From Gammaproteobacteria bacterium (GTDB lineage: Bacteria; Pseudomonadota; Gammaproteobacteria; Steroidobacterales; SZUA-146): 42,967 bases of DNA. The notes under the pieces were generated by a model. That model was not told the origin of the DNA, searched no databases, and saw nothing but the letters and a program-made list of their open reading frames with translations. The translations under genes and the position numbers were made by a program. Each line of letters starts with the position of its first letter. The stretch's first letter is position 1. This document shows positions 15,342 through 22,994 of the stretch, piece by piece. The DNA is taken from positions 1-42,967 of the forward strand of contig JABDLQ010000274.1 of NCBI GenBank assembly GCA_013002925.1. Direction: 5' to 3'.

Positions 15342-16001
15342 ATGGAATCATTTGTAGAAATTGATCAGCGGATGCGTGCCGGTGGTGGCCATATTTTATG
15401 CCTGGGCGCACACTGTGACGATATTGATATCGGGGCAGGAGGAACCCTGATTAAATGGCTGGCACAGTGGCCACAGACGCGTGTCACGTGGGTTGCGTTG
15501 TCGAGCGATAGTCGCCGCGCTGCTGAATTACGCGCTTCGGCACAGTTATTTTTGGCAGGCGCAGCAGAATACGATGTCTTGTGCGCTGAATTCAAAAATG
15601 GCTTTTTTCCGTTCCACGGTGACCCCATCAAGGAATATTTTGAAGCATTAAAAGAGTTGCCCAACCCGGATATTGTTTTTACTCACCAGCGCGATGATCG
15701 TCATCAGGATCATCGCCTGGTCAGCGAGCTGACCTGGAATACGTTTCGAAATCATATGGTGCTGGAATATGAGATTCCAAAATATGATGGTGAATTGGTG
15801 CAACCGAACACGTTCGTGGAAATCGAGGAAGAAATAATCGATCGCAAATCACGAATTCTGACCGAGTGTTATCCCAGTCAACAAGATAAACAGTGGTTTG
15901 ATCGTGACCTGTTTCGTGGCATCGCAAGGCTACGAGGCGTGGAATGCGCCAGTTCAACGCGCTTTGCCGAGGCGTTCAGCGGGCGTAAGCTGGTGCTATA
16001 A
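15342..16001 (+). CDS. PIG-L family deacetylase
   Basis: This 219-residue protein matches the PIG-L/LmbE zinc deacetylases. It has an N-terminal metal motif 'LGAHCDDIDIGAGG' (most relatives have AHPDD, here Pro is Cys), 'RRAAELRASAQLFL', and 'FTHQRDDRHQDHR' with the HxxH metal ligands. The family removes N-acetyl groups from sugar amines, for example GlcNAc-containing glycans or N-acetylated nucleotide sugars. Being tightly coupled to a nucleotidyltransferase gene and followed by a GlcNAc 2-epimerase gene, it probably acts on an amino sugar or sugar nucleotide in envelope glycan synthesis. The substrate remains unassigned. Confidence 0.85.
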   Translation: MESFVEIDQRMRAGGGHILCLGAHCDDIDIGAGGTLIKWLAQWPQTRVTWVALSSDSRRAAELRASAQLFLAGAAEYDVLCAEFKNGFFPFHGDPIKEYFEALKELPNPDIVFTHQRDDRHQDHRLVSELTWNTFRNHMVLEYEIPKYDGELVQPNTFVEIEEEIIDRKSRILTECYPSQQDKQWFDRDLFRGIARLRGVECASSTRFAEAFSGRKLVL

Positions 16002-16216
16002 ACAAATTCTGTTGCAGCAGTGGCTACGGCCCCGCGTGTCACAGGGCTGTCCGGGCGAGAGACGCTCAATTGTCCGGCACCATGGGGGTGATGTAACAGC
16101 ACTGTTGCCCTGATAAGAGGTCGATCGTTCTATCGGGCCCGGATGCGACCTGCAAGGATGAGATCGTAATGAATTTATGCTACATATCGCATTGGATTGG
16201 CAACCTGTAGATCATC

Positions 16217-17317
16217 GTGAAAAAAATAACTGTACATTTAATTGCTGCGGCCAGGCCTAATTTTATGAAGGTCGCTCCTTTGTACCATGCGATGGTGGCA
16301 GCACCGTGGTGTGAACCGATTATTGTGCACACAGGCCAGCACTACGATGCCAACATGTCGGATGCGTTTTTTAACGATTTACAACTACCCAAACCTACCG
16401 TTCATTTGGGAGTTGGCAGTGGCAGCCACGCCGAACAAACCGGTGGGGTAATGATTGCCTATGAAAAAGTATGCATGGCTGACCGACCCGACTGGATCGT
16501 TGTGTGTGGCGATGTCAATTCCACAATTGCCTGTGCATTGGTAGGTGCCAAATTGTGGATTCCGGTCATCCACCTGGAAGCGGGCCTGCGCAGCGGCGAT
16601 CGTGCCATGCCCGAGGAAATAAACCGCCTGGCCACTGACAGCATTGCAGAAGTCTTATGGACCCCGTCACCTGATGGAGACGAGCACCTTCTGCGCGAAG
16701 GCGTGACGCCTGAACGGATTACACGCATAGGCAACATCATGATTGATTCGTTTGAGCTCATGCGCAATCAGATCGAAGCCGACGGGACCCGTCATGACAT
16801 GGGTCTGAAGTCCGGAAAATATGGAGTGGTCACGCTGCACCGGCCCTCCAACGTGGACACCCGTGAGGCCCTGCAGGTGCTGGTTGATCAGTTGGTTGGT
16901 GCCTCGCGACAGATCAGACTGGTGTTTGCGGTGCACCCGCGCACGCGTGCACGTCTGCAGGAGTTTGAACTTGAAGCACAGCTTGGCGCAGCTGATGGCA
17001 TGATCCTGTGCGATCCCCTGGGCTATATCCAGTTCATGAACCTGGTCACTGGTGCTGCCATGGTCATAACAGATTCTGGCGGGATCCAGGAAGAAACCAC
17101 CTATCTGGGGATTCCTTGCATGACATTACGCACGTCGACAGAGCGGCCCATAACAGTCACGCAGGGTACTAACCGTTTGATAAAACCGGCTCAACTTCTG
17201 GTGAGCATCAATAAAGTAGTTCAAGGTGACTGGCCGACCGGCCGACGCCCAGACCTTTGGGATGGTCGCACCGCACAGCGCGCTGTCGAAGATCTGTATA
17301 CCCGGTTAAACAATTAA
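16217..17317 (+). CDS. wecB: UDP-N-acetylglucosamine 2-epimerase (non-hydrolysing)
   Basis: This 366-residue protein has the usual WecB length and motifs: 'TGQHYDANMSDAFF', 'VCGDVNSTIACAL', 'PVIHLEAGLRSGDRAMPEE.NR', 'HRPSNVD' and 'ITDSGGIQEE'. It interconverts UDP-GlcNAc and UDP-ManNAc in the cytoplasm and so supplies ManNAc or its derivatives to surface polysaccharides. The start is GTG, with no strong Shine-Dalgarno. A 215-base gap separates it from the PIG-L gene. It ends only 15 bases from the convergent response-regulator gene, with no obvious terminator between. The family is certain; whether it serves capsule, exopolysaccharide or common antigen is not. Confidence 0.9.
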   Translation: MKKITVHLIAAARPNFMKVAPLYHAMVAAPWCEPIIVHTGQHYDANMSDAFFNDLQLPKPTVHLGVGSGSHAEQTGGVMIAYEKVCMADRPDWIVVCGDVNSTIACALVGAKLWIPVIHLEAGLRSGDRAMPEEINRLATDSIAEVLWTPSPDGDEHLLREGVTPERITRIGNIMIDSFELMRNQIEADGTRHDMGLKSGKYGVVTLHRPSNVDTREALQVLVDQLVGASRQIRLVFAVHPRTRARLQEFELEAQLGAADGMILCDPLGYIQFMNLVTGAAMVITDSGGIQEETTYLGIPCMTLRTSTERPITVTQGTNRLIKPAQLLVSINKVVQGDWPTGRRPDLWDGRTAQRAVEDLYTRLNN

Positions 17318-17332
17318 GCTGCGGCAGGTGCT

Positions 17333-18679
17333 TCAGACATGACTGTGTTTAAACACCTCCGGATCCAGTTGGTGACGCGCCAGCAACTTGTAAAAATCTG
17401 TGCGATTTCGTTTTGCCATGCGTGCCGCCTGCGTCACGTTGCCGCCGGTCATTTTTAAAAGTCTTGCCAGATAGCTGCGGATAAACTCATCCCTGGCGAC
17501 GGCAAAAGAGGGCAGGGGGCTGTCGAGATCACCTAGTGTGTCGCGCACCAGTTCGGCGCTGATCACCGGTGTTCTGCATAAGCTGACATGCTCTTTTACC
17601 AGGTTTTTTAATTGTCTAACGTTGCCCGGAAGCCGCGCACTCATAAGACATTCGATTGCCTCCGGTGCATAGACCATGCGGGGTCGCGACAACCGGGCAA
17701 TATGCTCGTCCAAAAAACTGTTGGCCAGAACCGGAATATCCTCCGCGTGCTCATGCAACGCAGGCATTGTCAAACTGGTCTGGGTCAATCGGTAGTAAAG
17801 ATCTTCCCGAAAGCGACCATCCATGATTAACGCTCTCAGGTCCTTGTTGGTCGTCGAGAAAATACGCGCATTTACCGGCACAGTCTCGGAACTCCCAACC
17901 GGTCGAACGGCGTTTTCCTCTATGACTCGCAGTAGTTTCACCTGCAGACGTACCGGCATGTCGCCAATTTCATCGAGAAGCAGAATCCCGTCCTGTGCCT
18001 GCTGAAACAAGCCTTCGCGCGGATTCGGCTGATCTGCAAAAACGTCAGCGGTACGGCCAAACAGCTCCGCTTCGAGCAGATTTTCTGCCATCGCACTGCA
18101 TTTCATTACAACAAAACGACCGTTCTTTTGCGGACTCGCCCGATGCATGCTCTCGGCCAGTAATTCTTTGCCAACACCACTCTCACCAAAAATTGCCACA
18201 CGCGAATTACTGGCGGCGATAGTATGGGCTTTATCCAGCAAACTGTTCAGCACCGGACTGCGCGTAATAAATTGTGCCCGCCAGTTCGACTCGTCGGTGT
18301 CCGGTGGGCGCGAAACCTTGATGGCACGGCTAATCAAATCGAGCAATTCGTTTTTATCAATCGGTTTGGTGATAAAGCCAAACGCTCCACATTGGGTGGC
18401 TTTGACTGCATCCGGAATAGTCCCGTGCGCAGTCATCAAAAGCACGGGTAAACCAGGCCATTTTCCCTGCAGTGATTGTAGCAACTCTATGCCGTCGACA
18501 TTTTCCATGCGTAAGTCAGTAATCACCACATCCGGGCGAAAGGACTCGGTGGCATCCAGGGCTGCGGCACCATTGTCGACGCCTTCAATCTCGTAACCCT
18601 CGGCGAGCAGTCGAATGCTGAGCAGACGCAGCAGGCCAGGATCATCGTCAACCAACAAAATGCGTGGTGGTGTTTTCAT
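17333..18679 (-). CDS. Response regulator with AAA+ domain, QseF/GlrR-like, lacking a canonical GAFTGA motif
   Basis: The protein has 448 residues. The receiver domain has Asp55 in 'VVITDLRM' and Lys in 'FITKPID'. The AAA+ domain has Walker A 'GESGVGKE' (about 164), Walker B 'GILLLDEIGD' and the 'GRFREDLYYRL' arginine region. A C-terminal Fis-type helix-turn-helix ('GGNVTQAARMAKRNRTDFYKLL') follows. Relatives contact sigma-54 through GAFTGA after 'ELFG'. Here that stretch reads 'ELFGRTADVFADQPNPREG', so the loop is lost although ATPase motifs remain. It is the last gene of a kinase-lipoprotein-regulator operon with the order of glrK-yfhG-glrR. It is most likely a GlrR/QseF orthologue that no longer acts through sigma-54 in the usual way. 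Confidence 0.85.
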   Translation of the reverse strand: MKTPPRILLVDDDPGLLRLLSIRLLAEGYEIEGVDNGAAALDATESFRPDVVITDLRMENVDGIELLQSLQGKWPGLPVLLMTAHGTIPDAVKATQCGAFGFITKPIDKNELLDLISRAIKVSRPPDTDESNWRAQFITRSPVLNSLLDKAHTIAASNSRVAIFGESGVGKELLAESMHRASPQKNGRFVVMKCSAMAENLLEAELFGRTADVFADQPNPREGLFQQAQDGILLLDEIGDMPVRLQVKLLRVIEENAVRPVGSSETVPVNARIFSTTNKDLRALIMDGRFREDLYYRLTQTSLTMPALHEHAEDIPVLANSFLDEHIARLSRPRMVYAPEAIECLMSARLPGNVRQLKNLVKEHVSLCRTPVISAELVRDTLGDLDSPLPSFAVARDEFIRSYLARLLKMTGGNVTQAARMAKRNRTDFYKLLARHQLDPEVFKHSHV

Positions 18680-18687
18680 ATTTAAAA

Positions 18688-19305
18688 TTACTCTGAAGAA
18701 ACTTCAATGTTTTTGATGGCATCCAGTTTTGCTTCGGCCTCCGCAAGTTCGGCCTGCAACGTCTCGATTTCAAGCTCGGCTTGCGCCAGACGCTCGCGCG
18801 CTTGCTGTAAGTCAATACGGCTGGAGCGGCCGCTTTTGCTGATTCTGGACCTGGTATCCGATACGATATCGTCAAGTTCGGCATTCCGTGTCTCGAGAAT
18901 CATCAGCTGTGCTGCACTGTGTGCAACAACTCTCGCAAGGTTCAGTTCAGCCGTGGTGAGATCGCCGGGCGCGTCGATGAGCCTGGACAGTTCGGTATAC
19001 CCCTTGCCGATATCAGCATTTGGATGTCCGCGTGTGGTGAGGGCCAGCGCATGACGAAACGCTGCCCTGGAACTGGATTGCGCCTGCAATTCTTCCTGAA
19101 CCCGGGTAAACAGATTCAATCGTTGCTGATAGGGCCCGCTGGTAATTTCACGCATTAACGAAAGATGAGAGTTGAGATGTTCCAGATCCTGCAGCTGCTG
19201 CTGTTTGAGGTGGGACTGTTGTCCTGCAGACCAGTTGCTTAACCCGGTGCATGCACTGAGTGTCAGCAGTGCAATGCAAACGAACATGTGCGTCAGTGAT
19301 TTCAT
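18688..19305 (-). CDS. QseG/YfhG-like lipoprotein of a two-component operon
   Basis: I take the ATG at 19305, which has AAAGG just upstream and overlapping the kinase stop region, rather than the TTG at 19311. The product (about 205 residues) has a short lipoprotein signal with lipobox 'LSAC' and is then almost wholly helical. The C-terminal third is a coiled coil rich in Glu, Ala and Leu ('ETLQAELAEAEAKLDAI'). Sequence conservation with known families is weak. Position between a sensor kinase and a QseF-like regulator, plus size and lipobox, match QseG/YfhG, an outer-membrane lipoprotein that controls the QseE kinase in enterobacteria. The same role here is inferred from context. Confidence 0.7.
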   Translation of the reverse strand: MKSLTHMFVCIALLTLSACTGLSNWSAGQQSHLKQQQLQDLEHLNSHLSLMREITSGPYQQRLNLFTRVQEELQAQSSSRAAFRHALALTTRGHPNADIGKGYTELSRLIDAPGDLTTAELNLARVVAHSAAQLMILETRNAELDDIVSDTRSRISKSGRSSRIDLQQARERLAQAELEIETLQAELAEAEAKLDAIKNIEVSSE

Positions 19306-19314
19306 CAACAACCT

Positions 19315-20760
19315 TTAAGCGGCAACCGGTGTGGGAATCAGCGGTAACGAAATCCGAAAATGCGCTCCCGGGTGCTGGCCCTCAATGATACTTATTTTTC
19401 CACCGTGTGCGCTAACGCATTCGAACACCACTGATAACCCAATGCCCGTGCCTTTTACATGCCCGCTTTGTGCGGTGCTTCCCTGGTAGAATGGATCAAA
19501 TATTCGGGCGCGGTCTTGCGCCGAAATACCCAAACCCTCATCAGCGATTTCAATAACATAAGAGTTTTCTTCCTGAAATGCGGACACAAAAATCGTCCCG
19601 TTGCCGGGGCTGAATTTGATCGCATTTGACAGCAGATTATCGAAAACCATGCGTAGCTTGGATTTGTCAGCAATTACCTCAATTTCCTCCAAAGCGAACT
19701 TGATCTGCAAATCCTGTGCGCTGAGCGACAGGCGCTGCTGGTCGATAATCGTCCGAATCAGCGACGCGAGGTTGAATTCTTCGAGTTCCAATGCCGACAG
19801 GTTTGATTGCCATGCGCTAAAACTCAGCAGGTTCTCGATCAGTTTTTGCAATGACAAACTGTTTTCGCGGAGGATGTCAGCTACTTCCTTTTGAGGTGGG
19901 TGCAACTCGCCGACAGAACCATCGATCAATAGCTCAGTGCCTTCCCGGATATTCGCCAGTGGGGTTTTGAGCTCATGTGACATGTGGCGCAGAAATTTAT
20001 CTTTTTCGCGCTCTTGTTCACGGAGACGCTCTCGCAACCATTCCAATTGATTACCGAGAGTTTCCAGGTCAGCAGGACCCTTGACATTGATAGGATTGGA
20101 AAATTGTCCATCGCCGAGCGCGCTGATAGCCCGGTCCAGCTGTCGCAATGGACGTGCCAGCAGGGCCGTGAAAAATACGATGACGAGCAGCGTAAAAGGT
20201 GCGAGCAACGCGGTCTGGATCGCCAGTTGGCGCTGTGTGCGCCTGGCCCGCTCCTGCAAAGTGCTGAGACCCTGATCGATATACCGATTACTCTCACGCG
20301 CCATGTCATCAACAAAGTCACGCAACTGTTGAAAATCTTCGATTGCTTTGTCGAGTTGCGCGGGCTGGCTCTCTGCACTGCGCAAAATCGTGTCAAACTC
20401 GCTTAAACGCAGTTTCAGTTCGCGAATCTGACCCAGTCGCTGTGCGTCCGATGTGGCGGTCGCAATTTCGTCAAGCGTTATGTCGATTCGTTCAAGGCGT
20501 TCGGCGTAGGCGGCGAGAAGTTCAGGTTCACCAATCACCCGATATACCCGGGCGCTGCGCTCAATAGATGAAAGCTGTTTGCGCAGACTCTGATTTTGAT
20601 CTGTTGCCAGCACTCCCTGTATCACCAACTGCTGCGATTCGGTAGCAAAGCGGTTCATTTGTGTAGACGCGCGTGCGATCGCCAACAACAGGGGCAGGGA
20701 TACAAGAACGAATCCCAATAGTAGCAGTCCACTTAACGATTTTGGTCTGGGTAACCGCAT
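19315..20760 (-). CDS. Sensor histidine kinase, QseE/GlrK-like
   Basis: This 481-residue membrane kinase has a first transmembrane segment near residues 9-28 and a periplasmic helical sensor region of about 155 residues. A second membrane segment ('LLAPFTLLVIVFFTALL') and a HAMP linker follow. The HisKA domain has His262 in 'FLRHMSHELKTPLANI'. The ATPase domain has the N box around 'NLLSNAIKF', G1 'DEGLG' and G2 'GTGIGLSV'. All catalytic motifs look intact. It is the first gene of the kinase, lipoprotein, regulator operon, overlapping or nearly overlapping the next gene. It probably senses envelope state and phosphorylates the QseF-like regulator. galE lies 73 bases upstream on the same strand, so co-transcription is possible. 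Confidence 0.85.
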   Translation of the reverse strand: MRLPRPKSLSGLLLLGFVLVSLPLLLAIARASTQMNRFATESQQLVIQGVLATDQNQSLRKQLSSIERSARVYRVIGEPELLAAYAERLERIDITLDEIATATSDAQRLGQIRELKLRLSEFDTILRSAESQPAQLDKAIEDFQQLRDFVDDMARESNRYIDQGLSTLQERARRTQRQLAIQTALLAPFTLLVIVFFTALLARPLRQLDRAISALGDGQFSNPINVKGPADLETLGNQLEWLRERLREQEREKDKFLRHMSHELKTPLANIREGTELLIDGSVGELHPPQKEVADILRENSLSLQKLIENLLSFSAWQSNLSALELEEFNLASLIRTIIDQQRLSLSAQDLQIKFALEEIEVIADKSKLRMVFDNLLSNAIKFSPGNGTIFVSAFQEENSYVIEIADEGLGISAQDRARIFDPFYQGSTAQSGHVKGTGIGLSVVFECVSAHGGKISIIEGQHPGAHFRISLPLIPTPVAA

Positions 20761-20833
20761 GCAATAAACACACCTCGATCAGAACAGAGTACCTTTTCTA
20801 ACTCAACCGGCAACGCGCAGATTTGCCCACTGC

Positions 20834-21835
20834 TCAGCCTTGGTCGGCATAGAGCTTGCGTTCCCAGTTCAGCGCGGTTTTGGCAATCGCACTGAGATCA
20901 TCATATTTTGGGGTCCAGCCGAGCAACTCGTGAGCAAGATCGACGCGGGCAACCAGTTGGGGTGGATCTCCGGCCCGACGTTCCTCTTCGATAGTTTTAA
21001 GTGGCTGACCGTGGACCTGTTGCACCATATCAATGACTTCACGAACGCTATATCCATGGCCGTAGCCGCAGTTGATGGTTACTGAGTCACCACCCCGAAC
21101 CAGATAATCGAGCGCTTTGAGATGCGCGTCTGCGAGATCTTCAACATGGATGTAATCACGGACTCCGGTGCCATCCGGCGTCGCATAGTCGGTTCCAAAA
21201 ATAGAGACATGGGGTCTTTTGCCAACGGCGACTTCACAAGCGACTTTGGTTAGCAATGTGGCCTTGGCCGTTGACTGACCAATGCGCCCACCCGGGTCGG
21301 CACCAGCAACATTAAAGTAGCGCAAAGTGACATTGCGCAACGGTGATACAGCAGACAAATCACGCAACATCCATTCACTCATCAACTTGGACGTGCCATA
21401 AGGGTTGATAGGAGCGGTCGCTGCGGTTTCATCGATCAGCGGTTGCTCAGGCTCGCCGTAAACAGCCGCGGTCGACGAAAAAATAAAGTGTTCCACACCG
21501 GCATCACTGCAGCACTCCAGAAGATTACGCGTATTTGCGGTGTTGTTGCGATAGTACTTGAGAGGATTGGCAACCGACTCGGGCACAATGGTGGCCGCCG
21601 CAAAATGCATAACCGATTTTATCGCGTGCCGGTCGAGTATCGTGCTGACCAGGTTCTGATCGCCAACATCACCTACAATCAGCTCACCGTGTAACACGGC
21701 ATCTGCAAAACCGGTTGCTAAATTGTCGATAACGACGACATCAAAGCCTGCCTCGCCAAGCTGGCGCACAACGTGACTGCCGATATATCCGGCACCGCCG
21801 GTAACAAGAATGGTTGAGCTCATTGTGGTGTCCAT
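20834..21835 (-). CDS. galE: UDP-glucose 4-epimerase
   Basis: This 333-residue extended short-chain dehydrogenase/reductase has the NAD motif 'VTGGAGYIGSHVV', the catalytic Tyr-x3-Lys in 'INPYGTSKLMSEWML', and GalE-type 'RYFNVAGADPGGRIGQ' and 'VRDYIHVEDLADAH'. It interconverts UDP-glucose and UDP-galactose (or the N-acetyl forms) for envelope glycans and galactose metabolism. Length and motifs are standard. A second possible start lies at 21823 ('MSSTILV'); neither has a strong Shine-Dalgarno. It lies between the SrkA-like kinase gene and the sensor kinase gene, all on the minus strand. Confidence 0.92.
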   Translation of the reverse strand: MDTTMSSTILVTGGAGYIGSHVVRQLGEAGFDVVVIDNLATGFADAVLHGELIVGDVGDQNLVSTILDRHAIKSVMHFAAATIVPESVANPLKYYRNNTANTRNLLECCSDAGVEHFIFSSTAAVYGEPEQPLIDETAATAPINPYGTSKLMSEWMLRDLSAVSPLRNVTLRYFNVAGADPGGRIGQSTAKATLLTKVACEVAVGKRPHVSIFGTDYATPDGTGVRDYIHVEDLADAHLKALDYLVRGGDSVTINCGYGHGYSVREVIDMVQQVHGQPLKTIEEERRAGDPPQLVARVDLAHELLGWTPKYDDLSAIAKTALNWERKLYADQG

Positions 21836-21916
21836 ATGTCAGGGTCAGCCATATTATCAAGGCTCATCCGGTAATCCTATGTGATCTATTCCTCAGCCTT
21901 GCAGGTTTGCCGTATT

Positions 21917-22921
21917 TTACGCGGCGCCAGACAGTGCCAGCACCGGCTCGTGCATCAGCGCCAGCTGCTCCTTCAGGCTCAGGATGTGATCCTGCCAGAA
22001 TCTGGCGGTATTGAACCAGGGAAATGCGCGGGGAAAAGCCGGATCAGACCAGCGCCGCGCCAGCCAGGCCGTGTGATGCATGATGCGCATGGTGCGTAAG
22101 CACTCAACCAGCGTCAGTTGACTGGATGGAAATGGTCGAAACATTTCGTAACCGGTGGCGAGGGCATCCAGGTTGGTCTGCATTTCGGTGCGTTCACCTG
22201 AAAGGAACATCCACAGGTCCTGAATTTCCGGGCCATTGCAGGCATCATCGAAGTCCAGTAGCACCGGTCCTGCTTGATTCCACAGTAGATTTCCGACATG
22301 CATGTCACCGTGGAGTCGTCCAAAGCGGCTCGGGTCGGTGAGTTGCATGCGTTGATCCAGCATAGTCAGAACCGGCTCCGCAATTGCCGCATAGGCTTCC
22401 TGCAACTCATCAGGCAAAAAAGGTCCTGTGATGATAAAGCGTGCAGACCCCAGTGCATGCTGGTCAAACGTCAGGTCGATGCGCTCTTCAAAGCACCGGG
22501 TAAATCCGCAATTGTGAATGCGCGCGAGCAGCCGCCCGATTTGTTCCAGCCTGGCCGGGTCATCCAGGCCGGGTGCATGACCCGAGGCTTTCCGATACAC
22601 GGAAAAACGAAAGTTCCCGTGCTCACAAAGGGTCTTCCCGGAAGGCGAGGGCAGGGGTGTCAGCACCGGTAAGTCGAGCGCCACCAGCTCGTCAGTAAAT
22701 TCGAACTCTTCCAGAATCTGCTCGTCGGTCCAGCGATCGGGGCGGTAAAACTTGGCGACAACATTGCTGCCGTCATTCAGACCAATCTGGTAGACCCGGT
22801 TTTCATAACTGGCCATGGCCTGAATTTCACCGTTACATTCCCAGCCGCAGGCTTCAAGGCACGTGATAATTTCGTCAGGCAATAGTCCGGAAAAGGCACT
22901 TTTTTTGGCAGTCGGGGTCAT
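21917..22921 (-). CDS. srkA: Serine/threonine protein kinase, SrkA/YihE/RdoA-like
   Basis: The product is about 334 residues from the ATG at 22921; a GTG at 22939 is also possible. The sequence follows the SrkA (RdoA/YihE) family of aminoglycoside-phosphotransferase-fold kinases. It opens with 'GLLPDEIITCLEACGW' and 'ASYENRVYQIGL', then has the catalytic 'HGDMHVGNLLW' and the metal motif 'LLDFDDACNGP'. In E. coli this kinase helps protect against envelope and oxidative stress and cell death. It is usually found near dsbA there, but here it is beside galE. Its minus-strand start faces the metalloprotease gene on the plus strand, so the roughly 70 bases between them hold divergent promoters. 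Confidence 0.88.
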   Translation of the reverse strand: MTPTAKKSAFSGLLPDEIITCLEACGWECNGEIQAMASYENRVYQIGLNDGSNVVAKFYRPDRWTDEQILEEFEFTDELVALDLPVLTPLPSPSGKTLCEHGNFRFSVYRKASGHAPGLDDPARLEQIGRLLARIHNCGFTRCFEERIDLTFDQHALGSARFIITGPFLPDELQEAYAAIAEPVLTMLDQRMQLTDPSRFGRLHGDMHVGNLLWNQAGPVLLDFDDACNGPEIQDLWMFLSGERTEMQTNLDALATGYEMFRPFPSSQLTLVECLRTMRIMHHTAWLARRWSDPAFPRAFPWFNTARFWQDHILSLKEQLALMHEPVLALSGAA

Positions 22922-22994
22922 AGTGAGGAGTTTGTTCACACGGTATTCAGGTCAATATTGCATAATGGACGATCTTGGGTCAGGAGACCAGTCA

